Source: Gracilimonas sp964505215
GTDB taxonomy: Bacteria; Bacteroidota; Rhodothermia; Balneolales; Balneolaceae
Assembly: GCA_964505215.1 (NCBI GenBank)
Contig: CAZDGU010000004.1
Span: forward strand, 171,066-235,065
Length of the DNA: 64,000 bases
Direction of reading: 5' to 3'
The notes under the pieces were generated by a model, which did not search any database, had not been told where the DNA came from, and saw only the letters and a program-made list of their open reading frames with translations. Shown here piece by piece: positions 8,651-18,767 of this stretch. A program made the position numbers and the translations under genes. Position 1 is the stretch's first letter. Each line of letters opens with the position of its first letter.

Positions 8651-11600
8651 TTAGCTTTCTTGTTTACCCGGTTTTTGGGGTGATTTTTGAGAAAGCGCAC
8701 GCCGGTTGTCGTTAGAAATGGCGTCAATCAGTTTGTTGTAGGGATCGATGCCGGCTTCGGTCGGCTTTTGATCTACGGTGATGGTGAAGCCGTTCAGGAT
8801 ATCAGAAAACTTATGTTTTTCGAGATACAGCACGGTTTCTTCGCCGTTCGCATCGGTGCCAAAAATGCCCACTTCAATCCAGTCGTTTAGAGGAAGTGAT
8901 TTTATAGGCAGGCGGCGGTCTTCAATTTCCACTTTTAAGCTATCGCCGGCTTCGTTCGTAAAAATACGTTTTCCGGTTTCTCCGGTGCGATATTTAGAAG
9001 CCTGAAGCGTTAAATTCACCTCGTAATTTGTAGAATCGATTTCTGTGTAGCTCGCTTCCTCAACCCGATTATCGTGCAGCGTGATGGTTTCAAACATGTC
9101 TTTAATCAGGTACTGAAGGCTGTCGGGCGTGGCTTCTTTCAGATATTCCAGCAGTTCCAAAGAAGTGGTATAAGGCGGCTCCTGAAAAGCCACATCATCA
9201 ATATAACTACTCAAGGCATTATTCAGATTTTCCTCACCGATGTAATCGCTGAGCGCATAAAAAACCAACGAGCCTTTATTGTAATGGATGTACTGCTGAT
9301 TTTCATTATAAATCAGCGCTTTTTCTTTTTTCGATTCTACCGTTCGGCCAATTAAATAACTGTCTAAGGCTTCTTTCAGAAACCAACGCATTTGGTCGGC
9401 TCCATGCTCTTTTTCTAACACCTTCAGCGAGCTGTATTCCGATAAGCTTTCAGACAGCATGGTAGCTCCCTGAACATTCGCCCCAATTACCTGATGCGCC
9501 CACCACTGATGTGCCACCTCATGAGCCGTTACGCTGAATGGATAATTGATTCCTTTTTTATTGGTTGAATCCACATCAGCAATAAAACCAATGGCCTCAG
9601 AATAGGGAATGGTGTTGGCAAAAGACTGAGCAAAGCTGCCACCGCTGCGGGGAAATTCAATAATGCGTACTTGTTGATGCTGGTACGGACTGAATTCTTC
9701 GGTGTAATAATCCAGCGATTTTTTGATGCCGTTTACCATGTGCGCGAGGTTGTAATCATGACCTTTATGATAGTAAATTTCAATGGCCACATCATTCCAA
9801 GAATCTTTCAGAACCTCAAATTCGGCCGAAATAAATGAATAGAAATTCACCATGGTGCTATCCATTTTATAATGGAAATAGCGGCGGCCGTTTTCTTCCC
9901 ATTCATCCTGTAAATAACCCGGCGCAATGGCAATTTGTGAAGGAGCCGTACTTATGGTGGTTTCAAATTCAATCCAGTCAGCATCCCCTGAAATATAATT
10001 ATTCATTCGAGCGGTGCTGTCGGTAGGCGGAGCCATGCGCTCTTTTGGAGGAAGATTATAACGTTCACGGGCATCGGTCCCGCTAAGCTCCTTCGATTCC
10101 TGATATCCTAAACTCGGAAATAAAGAGTTGTTGATGAAGGTTCCGTTATGCAAAATGGGAGAATTATTTCGCAATATTTCATTGGGTTTGTTGGAGAGCG
10201 CAAAGGTGAAATTAACCGAATCGCCCGGCAGCAGCGGCTCATGTAATTGGTAGATATCAAAGTGCATAGAATCATCTTCCAAAACCAGATCAAAAGGCTT
10301 GCTGAAGCTGAATGAGCTGATGAGGCTGTTATGCCCAACGAGAATAGAATCTACGGGAACCTGTGTTTTATTTTTCAAAATGTACGTGCCGGAGGCTTTG
10401 AAATCACGAGTTTCCGGATACAAATCTAAGTTGATGGTGGAAGAAATAATGCGCGGCTGTGGAGTATGTTCATACTTCTTGTAGTTCAGCTCCCACTGGG
10501 CGGCCCGCTGCTCTCTTTCTTTGGATGATAACCGTTCGTGCTTGATGTTATCTACGTAATAAATCCAGCTTCCAACGGCTAAAAATCCTATTAAAGAAAC
10601 ACTGAAAATAATTTTTAGCGCGGGTGTGAATACATTTTTGGCATTTTGAAGGCGCTCTTTAAAACTTCCGGGCAATCCTCTTCTAAACAGTAATATGGAA
10701 AGTACATACAAAGCAATGCCGAGCAGCAGCCAGTAGCCTTTGTACACGTAATATCTGGTGAGGGATGAACCGTATCCGTTCATGTCAGAATAAAACGTAC
10801 CGGGATCTTGGTTGTATTTAAAAATGGCCTGTTCAATTCCAATGCTGCTCAGAAACGAAATACCGATGGAAACCAAGAGCAGTAAAATAAAGCCGATGTA
10901 GTAGTTCTTGAAAAAGGAGTGAATGAAGATAGCCAGCAGTCCCCAAATGGCCACATGAATCAGAGAAATGGCATAGAGATCAAATAGATACAATCCGATT
11001 TCAAAATTATAATAACCATTAAAAACCTGAACGCCGATCCCCGCAATCATGATGATAGAAAGCAGGATCATCTGCATTTTCAGCAACGCCATATATTTTG
11101 ATAATAAAATGGTCCAGTTGGGCACCGGCGTTACGTGCACTAACTGATCCATATTGGTTACCCGGCTACGGTGGATAAGCATTCCCGCATACAAAAAGGT
11201 GAGAATGTTGATAAATAAACTGAAAAAGGTACCGGGCAGCTCCAGCATTTGCCAGGTTACCGGCAGCGTGTCGGTTCCAAAAATTTCGGCTCCTACCAAA
11301 ATAACGCTTAGCGAAATCAGCAGACCAACCAGCGATATAATAATAAACGCCCATCCTTTTACGATGTATTTGAGGTCGATATTAGAAAGCGTCCAGGCCA
11401 GCTTCAGGTTTTGTGACCATGAAAAGTCGAAATTCACTTTGGGGAGCGTTATTCGTAGCGTACTGCCAAAGTTCTTTTTAATAACGCGTTCACTTTTCTT
11501 TCTGCTAAAGAAGTTGAATGAAAGAGCATACTGATTAAACCGAAATGTTTTATACACCAAGCCAAAAATGAGCGCGCCGAGCCCGCCCCAAATTAGCCGG

Positions 11601-12337
11601 TTGTAGAAAATAACTTCACCCCAGGGCAGCGGATTATTGTTTTGCTCGTACACCGTCCAGTATTCTGTATAATGATTGTTAGCGAGTGCCCCAAGAGGAT
11701 CTAAAAGGGCGGCCAGCATTTTATTATCCAGATTTTGAGTAAGGTTTTGGGCAAAAATCTGTACTAAGAAAAGCACCAAAATGGTGATAAATCCAATGTT
11801 GATGTTTCGGGTAAATGTAACCACCGCAAATACAATAGAACCGAAGAAAAAGATGTTGGGAATGATATAGTATATAAACGGCTGTACGTAATTTAAGAGC
11901 TTAAAAGGGCCTAACACATCGGGATTGGTGCCGGGAAATATGCTGCCGAGCATCACCCCGAGAGCAGCCGCAATCACCACAAAAGTGGATACGGTAATTC
12001 CGGCTAAAAATTTGGCCAGCAGGTATTCCCATTTTTTGAACGGATAGGAATACAGCACGGAGTGCATTTCATGTTTGTAATCTCTGTGAATGGTTCCTCC
12101 AATAATGGCCGGAAGAAAAAAGAACACGATAATGGACATCTCGTTCAAAATGCCGTTTATAGCCACGGCAGAATTTACGAGGGTAATGGAATTCATGCTC
12201 ACGGTCAGGCTTTCAAAAAAGCCGGCCGCGGTAGCCATTATGAAAAGAGAGAGGAAAAAAAGAATGCCTGAATACACATAAAAAGAAGGTTTGCGCAGCC
12301 AGTATCGGATTTCAAAAGTGTAAATATTTAAAAACAT
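8651..12337 (-). CDS. ABC-2 permease fused to M1-family metallopeptidase
   Basis: A 1228-residue inner-membrane protein. The N-terminal half (about residues 1-580) holds around a dozen hydrophobic segments in two sets, as in ABC-2 type permeases. The rest is a periplasmic M1 (gluzincin) aminopeptidase-like domain: HEVAHQWW gives the zinc motif H939-E940-x-x-H943, and a glutamate follows in MLSESLSEY. The spacing to that glutamate reads one residue longer than the usual 18. Such permease/M1 fusions are known in Bacteroidota. The ATPase gene lies 22 bases upstream in the same orientation, so the two form one transporter. Substrate is unknown; export or processing of peptides is a reasonable guess. 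Confidence 0.9.
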   Translation of the reverse strand: MFLNIYTFEIRYWLRKPSFYVYSGILFFLSLFIMATAAGFFESLTVSMNSITLVNSAVAINGILNEMSIIVFFFLPAIIGGTIHRDYKHEMHSVLYSYPFKKWEYLLAKFLAGITVSTFVVIAAALGVMLGSIFPGTNPDVLGPFKLLNYVQPFIYYIIPNIFFFGSIVFAVVTFTRNINIGFITILVLFLVQIFAQNLTQNLDNKMLAALLDPLGALANNHYTEYWTVYEQNNNPLPWGEVIFYNRLIWGGLGALIFGLVYKTFRFNQYALSFNFFSRKKSERVIKKNFGSTLRITLPKVNFDFSWSQNLKLAWTLSNIDLKYIVKGWAFIIISLVGLLISLSVILVGAEIFGTDTLPVTWQMLELPGTFFSLFINILTFLYAGMLIHRSRVTNMDQLVHVTPVPNWTILLSKYMALLKMQMILLSIIMIAGIGVQVFNGYYNFEIGLYLFDLYAISLIHVAIWGLLAIFIHSFFKNYYIGFILLLLVSIGISFLSSIGIEQAIFKYNQDPGTFYSDMNGYGSSLTRYYVYKGYWLLLGIALYVLSILLFRRGLPGSFKERLQNAKNVFTPALKIIFSVSLIGFLAVGSWIYYVDNIKHERLSSKEREQRAAQWELNYKKYEHTPQPRIISSTINLDLYPETRDFKASGTYILKNKTQVPVDSILVGHNSLISSFSFSKPFDLVLEDDSMHFDIYQLHEPLLPGDSVNFTFALSNKPNEILRNNSPILHNGTFINNSLFPSLGYQESKELSGTDARERYNLPPKERMAPPTDSTARMNNYISGDADWIEFETTISTAPSQIAIAPGYLQDEWEENGRRYFHYKMDSTMVNFYSFISAEFEVLKDSWNDVAIEIYYHKGHDYNLAHMVNGIKKSLDYYTEEFSPYQHQQVRIIEFPRSGGSFAQSFANTIPYSEAIGFIADVDSTNKKGINYPFSVTAHEVAHQWWAHQVIGANVQGATMLSESLSEYSSLKVLEKEHGADQMRWFLKEALDSYLIGRTVESKKEKALIYNENQQYIHYNKGSLVFYALSDYIGEENLNNALSSYIDDVAFQEPPYTTSLELLEYLKEATPDSLQYLIKDMFETITLHDNRVEEASYTEIDSTNYEVNLTLQASKYRTGETGKRIFTNEAGDSLKVEIEDRRLPIKSLPLNDWIEVGIFGTDANGEETVLYLEKHKFSDILNGFTITVDQKPTEAGIDPYNKLIDAISNDNRRALSQKSPQKPGKQES

Positions 12338-12359
12338 AAGAGAAGGGATGAATTTGAGC

Positions 12360-13253
12360 TTAAATGGCTGCTACTTGTTCTTCTTGACGTAAGGTAACGA
12401 AGTACACATCTTCTAACTCGGGAGGGGAGGCCCGGAAAGTTTCATCAGGTTTTTGAGCTCCATAAACCCGGATATTCAAGGTGTTATCTTGGTTGAAATT
12501 AGAAGAAATGATGTTGAATTGTGCTTCGTTTTCTTCCAGCTGATCTCGCTCAATCGTCTTAGTCCAAATGGTGCCATCCAGTGCTCTAACGGCTTCTTCG
12601 GGGGTGTGATGACTTAAAATTCGTCCGCCATTCATAATGGCCATATCGGTGCAAAGTTCTTTTACATCATCTACAATATGCGTAGAGAAAATCACAATGT
12701 GATTGGTACCTATTTCGCGCAATACATTCAGGAAACGGTGGCGTTCGGAAGGATCTAAGCCGGCCGTTGGCTCATCCACAATTATGAGATTGGGATTGTT
12801 GAGCAACAGCTGCGCAATGCCAAAGCGCTGCTTCATTCCGCCTGAATAACCGGCTACGTGCTTGCGCTTAACTTCGGTGAGATTTGTAACTTCCAAAGCC
12901 GTTTGAACTACTTCGTTGCGCTCATTTTTGTCGGCAATTCCTTTCAAACGAGCAAAATAATGCAGCAAATCTTCTGCCGACATATTGGGATAAACGCCAA
13001 ACGATTGCGGCAAATACCCAAGTACTTTTCGGAGACTTATTTTGTCTTCCAGCAGGTTGATGTCGTCCAGAAAAGCCGTTCCGCTATCGGGCGCCTGCAG
13101 CGTGGCAATTGTTCGCATCAGCGTAGATTTACCGGCGCCGTTTGGTCCCAACAGACCAAACATACCGGCTTCAATTTCGAGTGTTACATCGTCTAAGGCT
13201 TTAACCCCGTTTTTGTACGTTTTTGAAATATTTGAAAGAGAGAGTTTCATCAA
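12360..13253 (-). CDS. ABC transporter ATP-binding protein
   Basis: The 297-residue ATPase that drives the permease encoded just downstream. It has Walker A GPNGAGKST (about residues 37-45), the ABC signature YSGGMKQR, Walker B LIIVDEPTAGLDP and the switch histidine in IFSTHIVDD. The C-terminal about 80 residues form a short extra domain as in drug/lantibiotic-export type ATPases. The spacing to the permease is 22 bases. No signal peptide; it works on the cytoplasmic face of the membrane. Confidence 0.95.
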   Translation of the reverse strand: MMKLSLSNISKTYKNGVKALDDVTLEIEAGMFGLLGPNGAGKSTLMRTIATLQAPDSGTAFLDDINLLEDKISLRKVLGYLPQSFGVYPNMSAEDLLHYFARLKGIADKNERNEVVQTALEVTNLTEVKRKHVAGYSGGMKQRFGIAQLLLNNPNLIIVDEPTAGLDPSERHRFLNVLREIGTNHIVIFSTHIVDDVKELCTDMAIMNGGRILSHHTPEEAVRALDGTIWTKTIERDQLEENEAQFNIISSNFNQDNTLNIRVYGAQKPDETFRASPPELEDVYFVTLRQEEQVAAI

Positions 13254-13406
13254 TCACCATTTTAAGTAAAAATTTGAAAGAGTATAAGTAATAAATATTT
13301 ATATCTTCTGAAAACTTTATGTTTAAAGTTTAAGTATTCGTAAACCAGCGACAAAAGTTTAGTTTTATCACAAATTCTTCCGGCCTTTTCTAAAGCAACA
13401 TCATTC

Positions 13407-14762
13407 ATGAAAAAAACATCACTCTCTCTATTCATTCTATTATTTATTGCCATTGGCACGCATGCGCAAAGCAACATTGTAAAAGGCTACTACATGTACT
13501 GGAGCAAAGGTTCACTGGCTCCGTCAACTCTCCCTTGGGATGATTTAACACACGTATCTAATGCGTTCATTTGGCCGAAAACGGATGGCACTTTGGTGAC
13601 ATCTCAAGCCTATCACCCCGAATTAATTGCAGAGGCTCATAAAAATAACGTGAAAGTTATCATTTCTGTAGGTGGGTGGGGGTACAGTGATGCCTTTCCA
13701 ACCGTTGTGGCAGACAGCTCGCTCAGAGCAAAGCTCATCACAAATCTAACCGATTATGTAGTCCAAAATGAATATGACGGGATTGATTTAGACTGGGAAT
13801 ACCCAACCGCTTCTGATCGAAATAATGTAACGAAGTTCATCACAGAACTGCATGCTTCTTTTCAGGATGTGAATCCGGATTTGACAATTAGCATAGCCAT
13901 GCCCTCGGTAGATTGGCAAAACGGATATAATTACTCCGCCATTATGGATTATGTTGAGTGGTTTGGACTGATGACCTACGATTTCCATGGAAGCTGGACG
14001 GAAAGGGGCGGACATAATTCCCCGCTTTTTGCGCCTCAGAATAGTTCGTGTAATAACGGTTCTATAAGCCAAAGCGTGCAATCGTACAGGCAAAAAGGAG
14101 TGCCTTCAGAAAAGATGGTGGTTGGTTTAGCCAGTTATGGCCGTTCTTTTAATACTTCGGTAATTTGTGGCATAGCTTCATCCGGAAGCAATAACGGAGC
14201 TTCGGTTTCTTATGCTGATGCCATGCAAAAGATAGATAATGGATGGACGTATCATTGGGATGATAGCGCCAAGGCTCCGTGGCTGCAAAATGCGAATTCT
14301 ACCAAAATTGTTTCGTTCGACGACACGACTTCTTTCCGCATGAAAAGAGAGTATATACAGTCGAAAAATCTAAAAGGAGCTATGGTTTGGGCGCTGGGTT
14401 ATGACAAAACACCGGCCGGACACGAGCTGATGAATGTGTTAGGCGATCTGAAAAGAATGAACACTTCGACAGAAAAAGAAGGGCCTGAAAATATTCCTCA
14501 AGACTTTGTGTTGAAACCAAACTACCCGAATCCCTTTAATCCGGTTACCACTATTTCCTATTCGCTTGGCAAACCGGGTCGGGTAAAGTTACAGGTGTTT
14601 AATGGTGTCGGACAGCTTATTCAGGAAGTGGTTAACACAGAGCAATCGGCTGGCACTTATTCTGTACAGTTTGATGGGATGAAACTTTCTTCAGGCATAT
14701 ATATTTACCGGTTAACGGTAAACGGCCACTCAAAAATCCAAAAAATGACCCTTCTCAAATAA
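13407..14762 (+). CDS. Secreted GH18 chitinase with T9SS sorting domain
   Basis: Glycoside hydrolase family 18 enzyme that cleaves beta-1,4-linked N-acetylglucosamine polymers. A signal peptide (about residues 1-20, ending HAQ) is followed by a TIM-barrel with the family signature DGIDLDWEY; Glu131 is the catalytic acid. MTYDFHG is another conserved barrel motif. Residues about 370-451 form a T9SS C-terminal domain (NYPNPFNP then GIYIYRL and final KMTLLK), so it is exported through the outer membrane. It is divergent from the ABC genes across about 150 bases and appears monocistronic. Chitin is the likely substrate; peptidoglycan-derived GlcNAc chains are possible. Confidence 0.93.
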   Translation: MKKTSLSLFILLFIAIGTHAQSNIVKGYYMYWSKGSLAPSTLPWDDLTHVSNAFIWPKTDGTLVTSQAYHPELIAEAHKNNVKVIISVGGWGYSDAFPTVVADSSLRAKLITNLTDYVVQNEYDGIDLDWEYPTASDRNNVTKFITELHASFQDVNPDLTISIAMPSVDWQNGYNYSAIMDYVEWFGLMTYDFHGSWTERGGHNSPLFAPQNSSCNNGSISQSVQSYRQKGVPSEKMVVGLASYGRSFNTSVICGIASSGSNNGASVSYADAMQKIDNGWTYHWDDSAKAPWLQNANSTKIVSFDDTTSFRMKREYIQSKNLKGAMVWALGYDKTPAGHELMNVLGDLKRMNTSTEKEGPENIPQDFVLKPNYPNPFNPVTTISYSLGKPGRVKLQVFNGVGQLIQEVVNTEQSAGTYSVQFDGMKLSSGIYIYRLTVNGHSKIQKMTLLK

Positions 14763-14775
14763 ACTCCACCACCAA

Positions 14776-14960
14776 AAACTCAGCGAGAAAATAGAGATGG
14801 TTTTTATCGTCGAGGTGTTTTTCCGGGTGATGTTCTAAATCAAGGAAGGGACTTCTGCTTTTATAAGGACAGTAGTTTTTCCGGCAACGTATTCTTTTGT
14901 AGCGGTTTTTATTTTACGCAGAGGCCCGCTGAGTTTGGCGCAGTGTTTCGCAGAGTTTGT
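14776..14960. repeat. Possible degenerate copy of repeat family B
   Basis: Non-coding stretch containing AAACTCAGCGAGAAAA (about 14778-14793) and later CGCAGAGG...CGCAGAG (about 14918-14957). Both resemble pieces of the repeat at 53751-53950 and 63591-63787. The resemblance is partial and could be a decayed copy. Confidence 0.35.
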
Positions 14961-14983
14961 TGGAGGGCGTGAAATAGTTTACA

Positions 14984-15019
14984 TAAAAAAAGCCCTGCTC
15001 CGAAGGGAACAGGGCTTTT
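14984..15019 (-). terminator. Strong hairpin terminator of the cold-shock gene
   Basis: A 10-bp perfect stem (AAAAGCCCTG/CAGGGCTTTT, bases 14988-14997 and 15010-15019) with A/T tracts on both sides, 18 bases past the stop of the cold-shock gene. It could also stop transcription arriving from the chitinase side. Confidence 0.85.
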
Positions 15020-15037
15020 AATTTCTGTGGAGAGAAA

Positions 15038-15247
15038 TTATTCCAGAATATATACTTCTGTGGCGCTTAGGCCTTTAGGAGTTTCTTCTACAGAAAACTC
15101 AACTTCTTCTCCATCATTGATGTCCTCGTTAAATCCGAGGTTCTCAATATTGTTTCGGTGAACAAAAATGTCTTTTTCACCATTATCAGGCTTAATGAAA
15201 CCAAATCCTTTTTGGCCGTCAAACCATTTTACTTTACCGTATTCCAT
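15038..15247 (-). CDS. Cold-shock domain protein
   Basis: A 69-residue single-domain CspA-type protein that binds single-stranded RNA or DNA and acts as an RNA chaperone. It has RNP1 (KGFGFI, about residues 13-18) and RNP2 (DIFVHR, about 27-32), and GKVKWFD near the start. Length is standard. It stands alone with a strong terminator downstream. The upstream non-coding stretch to base 15492 is about 245 bases and may hold a long 5' leader, as in cold-shock genes; no clear element was recognised there. Confidence 0.95.
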   Translation of the reverse strand: MEYGKVKWFDGQKGFGFIKPDNGEKDIFVHRNNIENLGFNEDINDGEEVEFSVEETPKGLSATEVYILE

Positions 15248-15492
15248 AATAAAAATATATATGTGTTGTTACGCAGGCACAGTGCATTGTATGCTTAAGA
15301 TGGCATACTTCATTTCAAAAAATCGGCTGCGAAAAATTAAATGTTAGTTATACAAACTATAGAAGGGAAATTAATACTGTACTGATAAAATACCGATGTT
15401 GCCTTTAACTAATTTGCACTACAAAGGTCTCGTTATTGCAGCCCAATACCAAACTTAAATTTAGATATTATTTGAGAGGATTCTTTCTCATC

Positions 15493-16401
15493 CTATTGAA
15501 CTTCTTTTTTTAAAAAAATAGAAACTGAATCGCTTGCTAACGATCCGAATACTCCAATTCCGCCTTCAACATGGTTAATTACATTTTGAATTTCACCGGC
15601 CGACAGGGTAGAACCTCCCAATTGTACCTGCTGAGAGCGTACAAAGTCGTAGATATTAGAATCAATCGTATTAGCAACTATGATATTTCCCCGATAATAG
15701 GGGAAAATTGACCAGGGAACCGTATAGGTAAAGGTTCCGTCACCATTAGTGGTGAGGTTTCCTTCATTTATAACTCCGGTAGAACGCTTTGAAAGTAGAA
15801 CCAAGTCATCAGATAAATTATCTGACTCCTTTAGGATGGAAGCGTAAAATGGCGTCAGATTTTCTTCATCAGGTTCTGAGGCTATTGTATTGAATATAAA
15901 AATGTTTTGGCGCCCTGGATATGAGCTCTTGCTGAGCGTGATTTCTAAACGTTCAGCAGATTGATAGACAATGTCATCAGGCACTTTTGAGGCGTGAATA
16001 TGGAAGGTGTCCGGCACTACGGTGTGTCCGGTTATTACTTCGGGGTGATTGGGGACAGTAGCCGTAATTCGATAAGTACGGGCAGGAATTACTTTGTGCA
16101 GTGGCATGGGGTGATACACACCCGGCTTTGCATTTATATAGCGGAAAGTTTGCTCAACATCACTGCCGGGACCACCGGTAAGTAAATGAATGTCAACTCT
16201 TGCATGGTTAACGCCCAGTTCCCCGAAATCATAGAATTCATCAGTTGGACTGGTAGTAGATAAACGCACCGGAGGCAGCGCGCGATCTGCTACTAAATAA
16301 GATTCAATCACATAAAACTCTTCATACGAATCTTGCGGATATGGATCGCAACCGGCCATGGAAATAAGCAATGCCAATAAAATGAGCGTAATCTTATTCA
16401 T
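15493..16401 (-). CDS. DUF4249 lipoprotein, partner of TonB receptor
   Basis: A 302-residue exported lipoprotein (signal peptide with lipobox-like SMAGC, Cys19) of the DUF4249 family, recognised by YVIESYLVADRALPPVRLS after the acylated cysteine and the overall beta-rich pattern. These proteins are nearly always encoded next to TonB-dependent receptors in Bacteroidota and are thought to be outer-membrane partners, with unknown ligands. The gene starts 3 bases after the stop of the receptor gene, in the same operon. Confidence 0.8.
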   Translation of the reverse strand: MNKITLILLALLISMAGCDPYPQDSYEEFYVIESYLVADRALPPVRLSTTSPTDEFYDFGELGVNHARVDIHLLTGGPGSDVEQTFRYINAKPGVYHPMPLHKVIPARTYRITATVPNHPEVITGHTVVPDTFHIHASKVPDDIVYQSAERLEITLSKSSYPGRQNIFIFNTIASEPDEENLTPFYASILKESDNLSDDLVLLSKRSTGVINEGNLTTNGDGTFTYTVPWSIFPYYRGNIIVANTIDSNIYDFVRSQQVQLGGSTLSAGEIQNVINHVEGGIGVFGSLASDSVSIFLKKEVQ

Positions 16402-16404
16402 GAA

Positions 16405-18696
16405 TCAAAAGGTGATGGTGTATGAAAGTGTTGGAAGAATGGGAAGCAGTAGAACCGCATTTCTTTCTACTGGATTTTCATCAAAATTAAAGCTATAAAA
16501 CCAGGTATTTCGGCGCGAATACACATTTATTATCTGCATCTTCAGCTCCGACTTCCCCCAATCAAAAAACTCTCCGGAGCGCGAAACGGAAACATCCATC
16601 CGATGGTAACTTGGCAGGCGGGAAGCATTTACTTTTCCAACCGTAAATACGTTTCTGTCCTCTTCGGTCCACGGGAGATCGGCTTGCACAAATCGACCCA
16701 GTGCTTTGGTGTAAGCCTGGCCGGTTGCAAAGTTAAAGGCAAGAGTGGTTTTCCATTTATTATTGATTTGATACGTGCCTACTAAATTAACATCATGCCG
16801 ACGATCATATTTTGGGGGATAAAACCGAGCCGAAGTATTTGACGCCTGTAAGGAGTGATTGAATCCCGGATATTTTCTCCAGGTATAACCCAGCGTATAG
16901 CCCACAAAACCCGTAAAACGCCCGGCTTTTTTCTCAAAAAATATTTCCATTCCATACGCACTGCCCTCTCCAATTCGGAATAATTCCTCATACGCTAATC
17001 CGGCTGCATCCGGCAGGAAGGGGTCCAGTTCAAAAAGATCATTCATGGTTCGGTAATAAAGCTCAACATCCAGCCCAAATCCCTGAAATGGAATGGTTTT
17101 AGCGCCAATCACAAATTGGTCGCCGTAAGCGGGCTGAACGCCTTTTGCGGAAGTGAGCCAAACATCAAAACCGGAAAATGCCTCGTTTGAAATAAGGGTT
17201 AGAAACTGATTATACCGCCCATAAGCAGCTTGCAGGCGAATTTTTTCGCCCGGGCGATATTCTACGGACAGGCGGGGTGCTATGCGCATAAAATTCCCAT
17301 CCGAAAAGTAATTAAATCTGACGCCGGGTGTAAGAATCCACTTTTCATCAGGCTTCCATTCGTCTTGCAGATATATAGACGCATACTGATTTTGAATACG
17401 ACTGCTGAAGTTTTTTTGCCCATCAAAACGATCATTCAGCTTAAATGTGAAAAGGCCGGACCATAAACCAGCTTGTAACGTGTGGCGGCTGTTGGGTAAA
17501 TATTCGAGGTCCGCTTTCACCGAAAAATCATAAATATTATTGTTCCTTCTAAAAGAAGATCCAGCCAGACCTAATTCCGGGAAATTAAAATATCGTGATC
17601 CCGTAATTACTGCATTAGAAAACAAACGGTCAGAAAATATATGCGTCCAGTTGCCGCTAATGGTTTGATTTCCATAGTTCAGATCAAAGTCTGCATCATC
17701 GGCAAAAGGGAATTTCACCAGGTCTTTTCCGCTATAAAAAGCCAGAGAAAACTTGTCATTGGCGGTAGCATCAAAATTCACTTTTCCATTAAAATCGTAG
17801 AAGTAAAACTGTTCAGGAATGTTGTCTATAGAGCTTCTTAAAATAGCCAGCAGAGGTTCTAAGGTTGAACGGCGGGCGGCCAGCATCCAGGAGCCTTTGC
17901 CGTGCGGGCCTTCCAGTGATATTCGTGAAGACAGCATACCCAGCGTAAGTGAACCGGCCGTTTTATTGCGATTTCCGTCTTTGTTATAAATGCTGAGCAC
18001 CGAGCCTAAACGTCCTCCAAACTTGGCCGGATAACCGCCTTTATACAACCTCACATCTTTAATGGCATCGGGATTAAAAGTGGAGAAAAAACCAAAAAAG
18101 TGGCTGGGATTATACACGGTGGTGCGGTCTAACAAAATCAGGGTTTGGTCAGGACTTCCTCCGCGAATGTATAAACCGCTTGAAAAATCAGAGGCGGCCT
18201 TCACGCCGGGTAGTTGTTGAATAGAACGAAACACATCGGCTTGAAAAACAGAAGGCAGCTTTTTTATAAGCTCTGTATTTACCTGTACGCGCCCGATGTT
18301 TTTTTGCTGCTCTTCCTCGGCCTGCGAGCGGACCGTAATTTCATCCAGCAACAGGTTTTCCGGCTCCAGTTTTATATTCAGGCGTAAGTTTTCTCCCGGC
18401 TCCAGCTCAATACTTTTTCGAAATGTTTTATAACCAACATAGCTGCATATCAGCGTGTATTTTCCGGGCGCCAGATTGCTGAGTGAATAGTAGCCCAGAG
18501 TATTGGTTGAAGTTCCCGTTCCACTTTCCTGAAATCCAATATTAGCACTGATGAGCGTTTCTCCGGTTTCAGAATCTTCAACATATCCGTTAATGGAGGC
18601 CGTACTTTGAGCATAGCATTGAGATTGCCACATCATCCCTAATACAATCAAAATCCAGCAGGCTTTGGACGGTTGAATTAGAATATTTTTCAGCAT
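16405..18696 (-). CDS. TonB-dependent receptor with carboxypeptidase-like N-domain
   Basis: A 763-residue outer-membrane active transporter. After the signal peptide comes a carboxypeptidase-regulatory-like domain (about residues 32-115, with GYYSLSNLAPGKYTL), then the plug (about 130-250, with LYIRGGSPDQTLILLD and GGYPAKFGGRLGSVLS) and the 22-strand barrel ending in an aromatic residue (TITF). The pairing with the DUF4249 lipoprotein gene 3 bases downstream marks a known but uncharacterised transporter type. Ligand unknown. The upstream S1/P1 nuclease and amidase genes have the same orientation, about 70 bases away, and could be co-transcribed. Confidence 0.92.
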   Translation of the reverse strand: MLKNILIQPSKACWILIVLGMMWQSQCYAQSTASINGYVEDSETGETLISANIGFQESGTGTSTNTLGYYSLSNLAPGKYTLICSYVGYKTFRKSIELEPGENLRLNIKLEPENLLLDEITVRSQAEEEQQKNIGRVQVNTELIKKLPSVFQADVFRSIQQLPGVKAASDFSSGLYIRGGSPDQTLILLDRTTVYNPSHFFGFFSTFNPDAIKDVRLYKGGYPAKFGGRLGSVLSIYNKDGNRNKTAGSLTLGMLSSRISLEGPHGKGSWMLAARRSTLEPLLAILRSSIDNIPEQFYFYDFNGKVNFDATANDKFSLAFYSGKDLVKFPFADDADFDLNYGNQTISGNWTHIFSDRLFSNAVITGSRYFNFPELGLAGSSFRRNNNIYDFSVKADLEYLPNSRHTLQAGLWSGLFTFKLNDRFDGQKNFSSRIQNQYASIYLQDEWKPDEKWILTPGVRFNYFSDGNFMRIAPRLSVEYRPGEKIRLQAAYGRYNQFLTLISNEAFSGFDVWLTSAKGVQPAYGDQFVIGAKTIPFQGFGLDVELYYRTMNDLFELDPFLPDAAGLAYEELFRIGEGSAYGMEIFFEKKAGRFTGFVGYTLGYTWRKYPGFNHSLQASNTSARFYPPKYDRRHDVNLVGTYQINNKWKTTLAFNFATGQAYTKALGRFVQADLPWTEEDRNVFTVGKVNASRLPSYHRMDVSVSRSGEFFDWGKSELKMQIINVYSRRNTWFYSFNFDENPVERNAVLLLPILPTLSYTITF

Positions 18697-18767
18697 TTAG
18701 ACATGCCAATTCTGCTCAATATTTCTTTTGAGTGATAAATAATCAGTGTGAGTTTGAACCAACCGGA

